A stretch of DNA of 64,000 nt. Source: Mitsuokella multacida DSM 20544 (GTDB lineage Bacteria > Bacillota > Negativicutes > Selenomonadales > Selenomonadaceae). How positions within the stretch are numbered: position 1 is the first letter of the stretch; every line of letters begins with the position of its first letter. Shown here in pieces: positions 16,131 through 24,674 of this stretch. The notes below the pieces were generated by a model. It saw only the letters and a list, made by a program, of their open reading frames with translations. It had not been told where the DNA came from and ran no database searches. Position numbers and translations under genes: made by a program. The stretch spans positions 310,001 to 374,000 of the forward strand of contig NZ_GG697141.2 in NCBI RefSeq assembly GCF_000155955.1, given 5' to 3'.

Positions 16131-17927
16131 TCATTTTGTCAGTTGGTCAAGTTCATCGAGGCAGTCGGTGAATTTCTGGAAGGTGATCTGGAAGGGGGCG
16201 GGGGTGGTCATGTCGACGCCGGCGTGCTGGAGCAGGGGGATGGAGTAGTCGCTGCCGCCGCTGGCGAGGTAGGAGAGGTAGGCGTCCTGGGCTGGGGTTC
16301 CTTTTGTGCGCAGGTTGTGGGAGAGGGTCATGGCGGCGGCGTAGCCGGTTGCGTACTGGTAGACGTAGAAGGGGCGGTAGAAGTGGGGGATGCGGCTCCA
16401 CTCGGCGGCGAGCTCGGGGTCGAGGATGACGTTCTCGCCGTAATAGGTGCGGTTGAGCTGCATCCAGATGGATTCGAGCTTGTCGGCGGTCAGGACCTCG
16501 CCCTTCTCGACGGCGGCATGGGTCATGAGCTCGAATTCGGCGAAGAGCATCTGGCGGAAGACGGTGGTGCGGATCTGCTCGAGGTAGAGGTTGAGGTAGT
16601 AGAGCCGCTCCTCGCCTTTTGCGTGCTGGAGCATGTACTCGAGCAGCAGGTTCTCATTTGTCGTGGAGGCGACTTCGGCGCAGAAGATGGTGTACTCGGA
16701 GTTGACGAAGTCCTGCTTTTGGCTGCTGTACCAGCTGTGCATGGAGTGGCCCATCTCGTGGGCGAGGGTCGAGACGGACTCATAGGTATCGTTCCAGCTC
16801 ATGAGCACGAAGGGATGGACGCCGTAGACACCCCAGGAGTAAGCGCCGCTGCGCTTGCCCTGGTTCTCGCAGCGGTCGACCCAGCCGGATTCGAGTCCCT
16901 GGAAGAGGTCGTGCTCGTAGGTGCTGCCGAGCGGTGCGAGGGCTTCTTTGAGGATGCCTTTGGCCTGCTCGTAGCTGTAGGAAGTCTCGGGCTTCTTGAC
17001 GACGGGCACGTAGAGGTCGTACATGTGGACGGCGTCGAGTTTCAGCAGGCGCTTCTTGACCTCCATGTAGCGGTGCAGCGCAGGCAGGGCCGCGTGCGTC
17101 GCCTCAATCGCGCTGTCGTAGACGGCGAGCGGGATGTTGTTGGCGTCGAGGGCCGCCTCGCGCATGGTCGCATAGTGGCGCATGGAGGCGGTGAATTGGC
17201 TGCTCTTGACGGAAGCGCTGTAGAGCGAGGCAAAGGTGTTGCGGAACGAACGATACGTCGAAAACAGTTTCGTGAAGGCATCCTTGCGGACGTTCTGGTC
17301 CGCACTGCGCAGGAAGTTCATGTAGCGGCTCTCGGAGAGTGACGTGAGCTTGCCGTCTTCGCCAAGCGTGTCCGGGAACTTGAGGTCGGCGTTGACCATG
17401 ACGGTGTAGGTGTCACGCGGGGCGCTGCGCAGCTCGCCGGTGCGCGCGAGGAAGGCCTCCTGTTCCGGCGTCAGGATGTGCGCCTTCATGCGCAGGAGCT
17501 CCTGCAGGCGGAAGCGGTATTTCGCGAGGCCCGGCAGGGCGTCTGGAAGGCTCTTCAGTGTATCTTCCGGCAGTGCGAGCAGCTCCGGCTCGATGAAGGC
17601 CGTCGCCGCGCCGACCTTGTCAAGTAGCGGCATGACGCTCGCGGCATCTGCCTGATGCTCCTGATTGGCCGTGTCGGTGTCCGCCATCATGCGGGCCCAG
17701 GCGAAGACCGCAGAGAGCGCAATCTCCATCTCGTCCTGCTTGGTCAGGCAGTCGAGCAGTGCCTGCGGGGCGTGGAGCCGCCCCTTGAATGACTGGATGG
17801 CAGCGAGTTCAGCGGGGATGCCATCGCGGGCCTTCTGCCAGTCTTCTCGGGTGGCGTAGATATCGGAAAGCTGCCATTTCTCTGCAGCGGGGCAGTCCTT
17901 GCGTGCGGGAATCATCTTGTCTTTCAT
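16131..17927 (-). CDS. pepF: Oligoendopeptidase F (M3 metallopeptidase)
   Basis: Cytoplasmic zinc peptidase that trims short peptides. About 598 residues, the usual PepF length. The zinc motif HEMGHSMHSW and the downstream glutamate region (EVASTTNE) are present. I start at the ATG ending at 17927 (MKDKMIPARK) because AGAAAGG lies 9 bases before it. The ATG at 17936 touches that site, and the open frame beyond it runs through the divergent promoter region into the next gene. Transcribed alone, convergent with the repeat array. Confidence 0.93.
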   Translation of the reverse strand: MKDKMIPARKDCPAAEKWQLSDIYATREDWQKARDGIPAELAAIQSFKGRLHAPQALLDCLTKQDEMEIALSAVFAWARMMADTDTANQEHQADAASVMPLLDKVGAATAFIEPELLALPEDTLKSLPDALPGLAKYRFRLQELLRMKAHILTPEQEAFLARTGELRSAPRDTYTVMVNADLKFPDTLGEDGKLTSLSESRYMNFLRSADQNVRKDAFTKLFSTYRSFRNTFASLYSASVKSSQFTASMRHYATMREAALDANNIPLAVYDSAIEATHAALPALHRYMEVKKRLLKLDAVHMYDLYVPVVKKPETSYSYEQAKGILKEALAPLGSTYEHDLFQGLESGWVDRCENQGKRSGAYSWGVYGVHPFVLMSWNDTYESVSTLAHEMGHSMHSWYSSQKQDFVNSEYTIFCAEVASTTNENLLLEYMLQHAKGEERLYYLNLYLEQIRTTVFRQMLFAEFELMTHAAVEKGEVLTADKLESIWMQLNRTYYGENVILDPELAAEWSRIPHFYRPFYVYQYATGYAAAMTLSHNLRTKGTPAQDAYLSYLASGGSDYSIPLLQHAGVDMTTPAPFQITFQKFTDCLDELDQLTK

Positions 17928-18014
17928 CTTATTCATCCTTTCTATCGTTGCGATTCTGAGATTGCTGCTTTCATTATAGCATAAATCGCAGGGGCAGGAC
18001 TCCTGCGGATTTCT

Positions 18015-18043
18015 TTGCCGCAGGCTGCAAGGCATGCTACAAT
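18015..18043 (+). promoter_or_regulatory. Promoter for the B12/radical-SAM gene
   Basis: TTGCCG (18015-18020), a 17-base spacer and TACAAT (18038-18043). Transcription would start near 18050, so the in-frame ATG at 18034 cannot be the translation start. Confidence 0.65.
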
Positions 18044-18072
18044 GGAGGAAAAGAAGCGGAGGAGTGACTGTC

Positions 18073-19875
18073 GTGCAAGCAGCAGGGAAAGCAGAGAAAA
18101 GAGAAGGAAATGGGATGGAGCAGGGGGATATCCTCTGGCTCGCCGTCAACGCGAAGTACTCGCATACATCATTGGCCGTGCGCTATCTGCGTGAATGCGT
18201 GCCGGGCTCGTCTATCCTGGAGCTCACGATCAACCACCAGCTGCTCGCGGCGCTCGGCGAGATCTACGAGCGGCAGCCGCGAGTGCTCGGCATTTCGTGC
18301 TACATCTGGAACATCGAGATGGTCAAGGACATCCTGCGCCTCTTGCCAGCCGCATTGCCCGATACCATCATCGTCTGTGGCGGCCCGGAGGTCTCGTACG
18401 ACACGGCCGCCTTCCTCGAAGAATTCCCGATGGTTGACTTTGTCGTGCGTGGCGAGGGCGAGGAGGCCGTGCTAAGGCTCATCGAGCGGCTGCGTGCGGT
18501 CGGCTTTGCCAAGGCGCGGGCAGCTGAGGTCAGCCGCGCGGGCAGCCTGCCGGGCATTGCCATGCGGCGCGAGGACGGCAGCATCGACGAGAGCACGGCC
18601 GTGACGGTCGCGGATTTCTCAGAAGTGCCATTTGCCTACCGCGAAGAGGAGATGGAGCCTATCAAGGAGCGTATCCTCTACTATGAGACATCGCGCGGCT
18701 GTCCGTTCTCGTGCGCCTACTGCCTCTCGTGTGCGACGGCCGGCGTGCGCTTCCTGCCGCTCGCGCGCGTCTTCCGCGAGCTCGACTTCTTCGTGCGCCA
18801 TGACGTGCGCCAGGTCAAGTTCGTCGACCGGACCTTCAATGCTAAGAAATCGCATTTCCTGCCCATCCTGCAGTACCTCGTCGACCTGCCGGACAGCGTG
18901 CGCACGAATTTCCACTTCGAAGTCGCCATTGACTACCTCGATGAAGAGGTGCTCGCGACACTCGCGCGCCTGCCACGCGGCCGCGTGCAGCTTGAGATCG
19001 GCATCCAGTCGACGAATGAGAAGACACTGCAGGCCGTCTCGCGCATCAACCACTGGGAGCAGATTGCCTCGCATATCCGGCGCATCCTCTCATTCCACAA
19101 TATGCACCTGCACGTCGACCTCATCATCGGCCTGCCCGGCGAGGGCATGGCGTCGTTTGCGCAGTCGTTCAACGACGTCTATGCGCTGCAGGCCGACATG
19201 CTGCAGCTCGGCTTCCTCAAATTCCTCAAGGGCGCCTCGATGATGAATCTCGTGCAGCCGTACGGCTACTGCTACATGCCCATGGCACCGTACGAGGTCC
19301 TCGTGTCAGATGCCCTGACGTACAGCGAGATTCGCTGGTTCCACAGTTTCGAAGCCGTCTTCGAATATTACTACAACGCGGGCCGCTGCCGCCATACGGC
19401 CGCCTACCTGATTGCCTCGCAGGAAGCGGGCGATGCCTTCGCCTTCTGGAAGCGCTTTACCGACTGGTGGGAGGCGCATGGGTATCATAAGGTCGGCCAT
19501 GCGACCAAAGACCTCTACGGCCTGCTGCGCGACTTCGCAGAGGATGCCTACCAGATTGCGGCGGCGCTGCTTGACAATCTGCTGCGCTTCGACGCGCTGA
19601 TGGCCGATGGCGGCCGCATCCGGCCCGTCTATCTCGACTGGGACATGGAGAAGCATCAGCAGGAGACCGCTCCGTTCTGGCGCAGCGAGAGGCCGCGCGC
19701 CTACCTGCCCGGCTTCACCTTCACGAACTGGCGCGCCGTGCGCGGCTGCTACCACATTGAGTTCTTTGCCTACGATATGCGGCGGGTGCGCGAGGGCGTC
19801 GTCGAAGCGCGCGAGATGGCATTGCTCTTCGACTTTAGGGGCCCTGATGTGACATGCCAGGAAATCGTGCTATAA
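18073..19875 (+). CDS. B12-binding and radical SAM protein, DUF4080 type
   Basis: About 600 residues. An N-terminal cobalamin-binding-like region (LAVNAKYSHTSLAVRYLRE, then CGGPEVSYD) is followed by a radical SAM core with RGCPFSCAYCLSC (CX3CX2C) and a DUF4080-type C-terminal region. Substrate unknown. GTG 18073 has GGAGGAG 8 bases upstream; ATG 18115, with AAGGA 6 bases upstream, is an alternative and coincides with the start of the conserved region. The stop codon overlaps the -10 box of the next gene. The PduO-type adenosyltransferase at 12.6 kb shows that corrinoids are handled. Confidence 0.82.
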   Translation: MQAAGKAEKREGNGMEQGDILWLAVNAKYSHTSLAVRYLRECVPGSSILELTINHQLLAALGEIYERQPRVLGISCYIWNIEMVKDILRLLPAALPDTIIVCGGPEVSYDTAAFLEEFPMVDFVVRGEGEEAVLRLIERLRAVGFAKARAAEVSRAGSLPGIAMRREDGSIDESTAVTVADFSEVPFAYREEEMEPIKERILYYETSRGCPFSCAYCLSCATAGVRFLPLARVFRELDFFVRHDVRQVKFVDRTFNAKKSHFLPILQYLVDLPDSVRTNFHFEVAIDYLDEEVLATLARLPRGRVQLEIGIQSTNEKTLQAVSRINHWEQIASHIRRILSFHNMHLHVDLIIGLPGEGMASFAQSFNDVYALQADMLQLGFLKFLKGASMMNLVQPYGYCYMPMAPYEVLVSDALTYSEIRWFHSFEAVFEYYYNAGRCRHTAAYLIASQEAGDAFAFWKRFTDWWEAHGYHKVGHATKDLYGLLRDFAEDAYQIAAALLDNLLRFDALMADGGRIRPVYLDWDMEKHQQETAPFWRSERPRAYLPGFTFTNWRAVRGCYHIEFFAYDMRRVREGVVEAREMALLFDFRGPDVTCQEIVL

Positions 19876-19876
19876 T
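19849..19876 (+). promoter_or_regulatory. Promoter for the HAD hydrolase gene
   Basis: GTGACA (19849-19854), a 16-base spacer and TATAAT (19871-19876). The -10 box overlaps the stop codon of the upstream gene. Confidence 0.65.
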
Positions 19877-19930
19877 GATATCTGTTACGAATTACGAAAA
19901 AAATGCGCATAGAAATGAGGATGTGTCAAC

Positions 19931-20695
19931 ATGAAATTAGCTGCAACCGATTTTGATGGGACGTTTGCGCCGCATCGTCAGCCCGTCCCCGCATCGAACA
20001 TCGAAGCCGTCGCCAAATGGCAGGCAGCCGGCCATAAGTTCGGCATCTGCACGGGTAGGGGACTGAGCCTCATCGAGTTCGAGCTCAAGAAGTACCCCGC
20101 GCTCCATCCCGACTATCTCGTCTGCAATAACGGCGCCGTCGTCGTCAATAACAAGCGCGAGTTCCTCGCAAGCCTCTGCCTGCCCCAAGAGACGGTCAAG
20201 GGACTCCTGCGCATGTCTCTCGTGCGTCAGACTAAGAACCCCATGCGCCTCCTGACCGAGACCGACATGTACTTGCTCGACACGGGCTCGACCATCGAAT
20301 TCGGCCTGGTCATCCCGATGGAGACGCTGAGCTTCGCTGAAGCCGAGGCGATGGAGAAAGTCGTCCAGATCAGCATGCGCTGCGAGTCCGTAGAGGAGGC
20401 CGAAGCCGTGACCGCCGAAGTCACGAAAACCTATCCGGACCTCATCGGCAACATCAACCGCAATTACATCGACTTCAACCTCAAAGAAGCCAACAAGCGC
20501 GACGGCCTGCGCCGCCTGCTGAAAGTGACTGGCTGGCAGCCCGAGGAGACCCTCTTCATCGGCGACGACCAGAACGACCTGCCCGCCGTCAAATACTTCC
20601 ACGGCTACACCGTCGAGACCGCCGAACCCTTTATGAAAGAAGCCGCTACAAAAGTCTACCCAAGTGTAGGGGCCATGTTGTTGGCTCATCTTTGA
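19931..20695 (+). CDS. HAD superfamily hydrolase, Cof type
   Basis: Probable sugar-phosphate or nucleotide phosphatase of 254 residues. HAD motif I is TDFDGTFAP at the N-terminus, motif II is in GICTGRG, and the C-terminal motif IV is FIGDDQNDLPA. The large cap domain between them marks the Cof/Cof-like subgroup, members of which have broad specificity; the true substrate cannot be read from sequence. It has its own promoter and no terminator before the structured element at 20727. Confidence 0.88.
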   Translation: MKLAATDFDGTFAPHRQPVPASNIEAVAKWQAAGHKFGICTGRGLSLIEFELKKYPALHPDYLVCNNGAVVVNNKREFLASLCLPQETVKGLLRMSLVRQTKNPMRLLTETDMYLLDTGSTIEFGLVIPMETLSFAEAEAMEKVVQISMRCESVEEAEAVTAEVTKTYPDLIGNINRNYIDFNLKEANKRDGLRRLLKVTGWQPEETLFIGDDQNDLPAVKYFHGYTVETAEPFMKEAATKVYPSVGAMLLAHL

Positions 20696-20726
20696 TAGTT
20701 GATGGAATTCGAACAAACGTCAAGCA

Positions 20727-20901
20727 CAGGCACCCATCCCGCCTGCAAGCGCAGAGCGACCGTCCGCAGGGCTGGGGCCCAAGGGGCGCTATCTTGCAGC
20801 GAGGATGTAAGAACGCCGCAGTAGGCGGCGAACTGCCTTTGCTGACAGAAAAAAGACATGGGCCCCATTCAGCGGCGCGCTGAAGCCGGGATGGATGCCT
20901 G
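20727..20901 (+). ncRNA. Candidate structured RNA element (multi-helix, unassigned)
   Basis: About 175 bases in the gap between the HAD gene and fba fold into nested helices without conflict. The closing stem pairs 20727-20741 with 20887-20901 (14 of 15). Branches are CCTGC/GCAGG (20742-20746, 20766-20770), TGGGGCCCA/TGGGCCCCA (20773-20781, 20859-20867), CTTGCA/TGTAAG (20793-20798, 20806-20811), CGCCGC/GCGGCG (20814-20819, 20825-20830) and TTCAGCG/CGCTGAA (20868-20874, 20878-20884). A G-T pair and A-rich loops favour an RNA read from the + strand. I do not recognise the family. A miniature inverted-repeat element is the alternative. Confidence 0.5.
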
Positions 20902-20937
20902 CGCGCCTTCTAAGTCAGGATGTCTACCTATTTCCGT

Positions 20938-20971
20938 AAAGGTAATTTTGCAATAAAGGTAATTTTGCAAT
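20938..20971. repeat. 17-bp tandem duplication
   Basis: AAAGGTAATTTTGCAAT occurs twice back to back (20938-20954 and 20955-20971) just before the fba terminator. It probably arose by slippage; no function is evident. Confidence 0.9.
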
Positions 20972-21008
20972 AAAAAAAAGACTGTGCGAAACACAGTCTT
21001 TTTTATTT
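20972..21008. terminator. Bidirectional terminator between the HAD gene and fba
   Basis: Stem AAAAAAGACTGTG/CACAGTCTTTTTT (20974-20986 with 20992-21004), loop CGAAA. An A-run on the left and a T-run on the right make it usable from both strands, closing fba and the + strand transcript. Confidence 0.88.
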
Positions 21009-21029
21009 GCCGTTTGGTAAGTTCGAAGA

Positions 21030-22028
21030 TTACTTGTTGGCGTTGACGAGTTCCATAACGCCAGCAGCGCTGTTCTGGGAACCGAGAACTTCCTTGATCT
21101 TGTGCTCAACGAGCTCTTTGATGTACGTACGGCCATCAGCGCAATACTGACGCGGATCAAAGTGCTCCGGATGAGCGAAGAAGTGCTGGCGGATACCAGC
21201 CGTCATAGCGAGGCGCAGATCGGAGTCGATGTTGATCTTGCAGACTGCGGACTTAGCGGCCTTGCGGAGCTGGTCCTCAGGAATGCCGACAGCATCGTCG
21301 AGCTTGCCGCCGTTCTCGTTGATGATCTTGACGTACTTCGGGATAACCGAGGAAGCGCCATGGAGAACGATCGGGAACTCAGGGATCTTCTTCTCGATCT
21401 CTGCGAGGATGTCGAAACGGAGCTCAGGCGGTACGAGAACGCCGTCAGCATTGCGCGTGCACTGCTCCGGTTTGAACTTGAATGCGCCATGGCTCGTGCC
21501 GATTGCGATAGCGAGGGAGTCAACGCCCGTCTCACGAACGAATTCCTCAACCTCTTCCGGCTGCGTGTAAGCTGCCTCGTGAGCAGCAACCTTTACATCG
21601 TCCTCGATGCCAGCGAGCTTACCGAGCTCAGCCTCGACGACAACGCCATGCTCATGAGCATAAGCGACGACTTCCTGCGTGCGTTTGATGTTCTCTTTGA
21701 ACTCGTACTTCGAGCCATCGAACATGACGGACGTGAAACCGTCATCGATGCAGGCTTTGCAGGTCTCGAAATCCGGACCGTGATCGAGGTGCAGAGCGAT
21801 AGGAATATCGTTGACCTCGAGGGCTGCCTCGACGAGGTGACGGAGATACGGGCCCTTAGCGTACTTGCGTGCGCCAGCGGAAGCCTGGAGGATAACCGGG
21901 GAATTCAGCTCTGCAGCTGCTTCCGTGATACCCTGTACGATCTCCATGTTGTTGATGTTGAAAGCACCGATAGCGAAGCCGCCTTCGTAAGCTTTCTTGA
22001 ACATTTCTTTCGTTCCAACTAATGGCAT
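21030..22028 (-). CDS. fba: Class II fructose-bisphosphate aldolase
   Basis: Zinc-dependent aldolase of glycolysis and gluconeogenesis, 332 residues. Zinc and catalytic motifs are seen in order: LHLDHGPDFETC, VEAELGKLAGIEDD, GTSHGAFK and VLHGASSV. AGGGGG lies about 8 bases before the ATG. It is monocistronic, with an extended -10 promoter upstream and a bidirectional terminator downstream. Codon use is strongly biased, as expected for an abundant enzyme. Confidence 0.96.
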   Translation of the reverse strand: MPLVGTKEMFKKAYEGGFAIGAFNINNMEIVQGITEAAAELNSPVILQASAGARKYAKGPYLRHLVEAALEVNDIPIALHLDHGPDFETCKACIDDGFTSVMFDGSKYEFKENIKRTQEVVAYAHEHGVVVEAELGKLAGIEDDVKVAAHEAAYTQPEEVEEFVRETGVDSLAIAIGTSHGAFKFKPEQCTRNADGVLVPPELRFDILAEIEKKIPEFPIVLHGASSVIPKYVKIINENGGKLDDAVGIPEDQLRKAAKSAVCKINIDSDLRLAMTAGIRQHFFAHPEHFDPRQYCADGRTYIKELVEHKIKEVLGSQNSAAGVMELVNANK

Positions 22029-22076
22029 TTTTCATTACCCCCTAATGAAATCATGTTCACTATACGAACTGACTTC

Positions 22077-22085
22077 ATTATAGCA
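22077..22085 (-). promoter_or_regulatory. Extended -10 promoter of fba
   Basis: Read on the minus strand, TGC-TATAAT is an extended -10 element about 50 bases before the fba start. No convincing -35 box is present at the expected spacing, which is tolerated by extended -10 promoters. Confidence 0.6.
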
Positions 22086-22169
22086 TAGAACCAGCTCTGG
22101 GTGTATAGCCAAAAGTCATTTTTTGCGAAAATATCTTATTTTGCGAGTAAATAATAGCAATCATCTGCT

Positions 22170-23060
22170 TCATCGCTGGAAATCCGAGACAATCTGCGCC
22201 ATATCGGACGGCAGCGGCACCTGCACGTCGATCTCTGCGCCCGTCATGGGATGGCGGAAGTGGAGCCTTGCGGCGTGCAGGGCCTGCCGCTTGATGCGCG
22301 CGAGGTTGCCGCCGTAGAGGTCGTCGCCGAGCAGCGGGTGTCCGAGATGCGCGAGGTGGACGCGGATCTGGTGCGTGCGGCCCGTGTCGAGCACGAGGTG
22401 TATGAGCGATAGTTTGCCATCTGTCTGCACGGTGTCGTAATGTGTGCGGGCCGTTTGACCGTCGGGCGAGACCTTGCGCAGGATGATGCTCGGCAGGGCG
22501 CGGGCAATCGGTGCGTCGATGAGGCCTTCTGGCGGCGTGAGCTCGCCTTCAATCAAGGCGAGGTACTCGCGGTGGAAGAGCTTGCCCTCGCCATGGCGCG
22601 GCGTCAGCTTGTACTGGACTTGCGGGACCTTGGCAATCAGGACGAGGCCTGAGGTGTTGCGGTCGAGCCGGTGCACGGGGTGGTAGGCGTGGTGCTCACC
22701 ATGCGCTTTATACCAATATAATACAGCATTGCCGAGTGTGCCGTGCGCTTCTTTCGTCGTCGGGTGGACGAGCTGGCCTGCGGGTTTGTTGACGATCAGC
22801 AGGTAGTCGTCCTCATAGCGGATGTCGAGCGGCAGGTCCTCCGGCTCGATATCTGAAGGCCGCACGATGTCGAAGGTAATGATGTCGCCCGTCCTGACTT
22901 CGGTGCGGGCGGCATTGCAGAGGATGCCACCCACACGGAAGGTGCCGGAGTGCTTGATGCGCTTCCACTGGGTGGAGGAGATGCCTTCGTGCTGCGTCAG
23001 AAAAGCCTTGACGGGCATACTCGTCAAGGCTTCTGGGAGTTCGACGCGGATCTGCGTCAT
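22170..23060 (-). CDS. RluA-family 23S rRNA pseudouridine synthase
   Basis: Converts specific uridines in rRNA or tRNA to pseudouridine. 296 residues: an N-terminal S4-like RNA-binding region, then the catalytic motif HRLDRNTSGLVLIAK and the C-terminal motif TGRTHQIRVHLAHLGHP. The target site cannot be told (RluD versus RluA/C). The ATG at 23060 overlaps the uraA stop by four bases (ATGA), so the two genes are co-transcribed. The frame stays open far upstream, but that part is only a shadow of uraA. Confidence 0.9.
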   Translation of the reverse strand: MTQIRVELPEALTSMPVKAFLTQHEGISSTQWKRIKHSGTFRVGGILCNAARTEVRTGDIITFDIVRPSDIEPEDLPLDIRYEDDYLLIVNKPAGQLVHPTTKEAHGTLGNAVLYWYKAHGEHHAYHPVHRLDRNTSGLVLIAKVPQVQYKLTPRHGEGKLFHREYLALIEGELTPPEGLIDAPIARALPSIILRKVSPDGQTARTHYDTVQTDGKLSLIHLVLDTGRTHQIRVHLAHLGHPLLGDDLYGGNLARIKRQALHAARLHFRHPMTGAEIDVQVPLPSDMAQIVSDFQR

Positions 23061-24343
23061 TGATGCGTGTTGTCTTCTGCCTTCTGGCCGACGAGCGGCG
23101 TCTTGTCGCCGCGCACCATGGCGATGAGGCGGAAGGCGAGGGAGAGGATGATGGCGACGACTGTCGCGAGCGACATGCCCTTGAAGCTGACCGTGCCGAT
23201 TGTCAGGCTGGCCGTCGAGACGCCGATGCCCATGACGATGGACGTCAAGAGCAGGTTCATCGGGTTGTTGTAGTCGACTTTCGCCTCGACGAGGATGCGG
23301 ATGCCGGAAGCGGCGATGACGCCGAAGAGCAGCATGGAGACGCCGCCCATGACAGGCGTCGGGATGCTCTGGATCAGTGCGGCGAGCTTGCCGAGGCACG
23401 AGAGCAGGATGGCAAAGACGGCCGCGCCGCCGATGACCCAGGTCGAGAAGACTTTCGTGATGGCCAGCACGCCGATGTTCTCGCCGTACGTCGTGTTCGG
23501 CGTCGAGCCGAAGAAGCCTGAGATGATGGTCGAGAGGCCGTTGCCGAAGATGGAGCGGTCGAGACCGGGGTCCTTCGTGAGGTCGTGGCCGACGATGTTG
23601 CCCGTGACGATCAGGTGGCCGATGTGCTCGACGATGACGACGAGGGAGGCCGGCAGGATGATGAGGATGGCGCCGAGGTCGAACTTCGGCGTGTAGAAGG
23701 TCGGCAGGGCAAACCACGGTGCGCTTTCGACGAGCGACCAGTCGACGATGCCGCAGAGCGCGGCGATGATGTAGCCGCTGACGACGCCGATGAGGATCGG
23801 GATGATGGAGAGGAAGCCCTTGAAGGCGACGGAGGCGAAGATCGTGATGGCGAGCGTTGCGAGTGAGACGAATATCGCCGTGCTGTCCGTCTTGTCGCCC
23901 GTGAGGCCGGCCATGCCCGCGGCTGTCGGCATGAGCTCGAGGCCGATGACGGCGACGATGGCGCCCATCGAGGCCGGCGGGAAAATCACGTCAATCCAGC
24001 CCGTGCCCGCGGCACGCACGAGCAGGCCGACGAGGCAGAAGACGATGCCGACGCAGATGAAGCCGCCAAGCGCCGCCTCATAGCTGTACTGTGCGAGCAC
24101 GAGGAAGACCGGCGAGAGGAAGGCGAAGCTCGAACCGAGGTATGCCGGGATTTTGCCCTTGCAGAGTATGAGGTAGAGGATCGTGCCGATGCCGTTGAAC
24201 AAGAGGACCGTGGCGGGGTTGATCTTGAAGAGGATCGGCACGAGCACTGTAGAGCCGAACATCGCGAAGAGATGCTGCAGCGAGAGCGGGATGGTCTCGA
24301 GAAGCGGCAGCTTCTCTTCGACACCGATAGGACGTTTTTGCAA
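23057..24343 (-). CDS. uraA: Uracil permease (NCS2 family)
   Basis: Uracil/xanthine-type symporter with about 12-14 membrane segments, 428 residues. Characteristic regions: QHLFAMFGSTVLVP near the start, the segment around PASLVVIVEHIGH, and GVSMLLFGVIAASG. Uracil rather than xanthine is favoured by the UraA-like N-terminus, but substrate is inferred. The start is a TTG with AAAGGAG 9 bases upstream. It is followed without a gap by the pseudouridine synthase gene, an uncommon partner. Confidence 0.85.
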   Translation of the reverse strand: MQKRPIGVEEKLPLLETIPLSLQHLFAMFGSTVLVPILFKINPATVLLFNGIGTILYLILCKGKIPAYLGSSFAFLSPVFLVLAQYSYEAALGGFICVGIVFCLVGLLVRAAGTGWIDVIFPPASMGAIVAVIGLELMPTAAGMAGLTGDKTDSTAIFVSLATLAITIFASVAFKGFLSIIPILIGVVSGYIIAALCGIVDWSLVESAPWFALPTFYTPKFDLGAILIILPASLVVIVEHIGHLIVTGNIVGHDLTKDPGLDRSIFGNGLSTIISGFFGSTPNTTYGENIGVLAITKVFSTWVIGGAAVFAILLSCLGKLAALIQSIPTPVMGGVSMLLFGVIAASGIRILVEAKVDYNNPMNLLLTSIVMGIGVSTASLTIGTVSFKGMSLATVVAIILSLAFRLIAMVRGDKTPLVGQKAEDNTHQ

Positions 24344-24404
24344 GATAAGACACTCCTTTCAATCTGATAGCTGTTCTTGCCCTCATCCAATTTATCATAG
24401 GATG

Positions 24405-24416
24405 GGACAGCTGTCC
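24405..24416. promoter_or_regulatory. 12-bp palindrome upstream of uraA
   Basis: GGACAGCTGTCC is a perfect palindrome about 60 bases before the uraA start, followed on the minus strand by TATGAT. It may be an operator for uraA. No PyrR-binding loop is seen in the leader. The rest of 24344-24560 shows nothing recognisable. Confidence 0.4.
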
Positions 24417-24559
24417 ACTTTTCTTGTTTTGCTTTGAAAACACGGAAAATCTTATCATTCAGGCGAAGATACTTCCTGCTTTTGAGGGATATTGTAACGC
24501 GATGCGTTTCGCTTGTGTTTTCCTCGAAAACATTTTTACATAAAAATAGCGAAAGATGG

Positions 24560-24588
24560 TAGACAGGCCGCTAAAATTCTTGTATAAT
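24560..24588 (+). promoter_or_regulatory. Promoter for lysC
   Basis: TAGACA (24560-24565), a 17-base spacer and TATAAT (24583-24588). The leader to the lysC start is only about 80 bases. Confidence 0.72.
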
Positions 24589-24674
24589 ATGTCTCGATTA
24601 AACACTTTAACAAACAAAACACCCGCGTTGTCCGTTTGTGGCGGATGCGCCGGTATCTGTTTAGGGGGAGAAAC

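Noticed and set aside
20727-20901. 6S RNA, tmRNA, RNase P RNA or SRP RNA
   Set aside because: None of the conserved sequences of these RNAs is present (for example GAGGAAAGTCC of RNase P or the GGAAG loop region of SRP RNA), and the branching pattern differs.
22170-23717. Long fused frame joining uraA antiframe and the pseudouridine synthase
   Set aside because: The upstream part reads the uraA region out of frame with low-complexity residues; the true start overlaps the uraA stop as ATGA.
24589-24674. Lysine riboswitch before lysC
   Set aside because: The leader is only about 80 bases, much shorter than the lysine aptamer, and lacks its conserved core.
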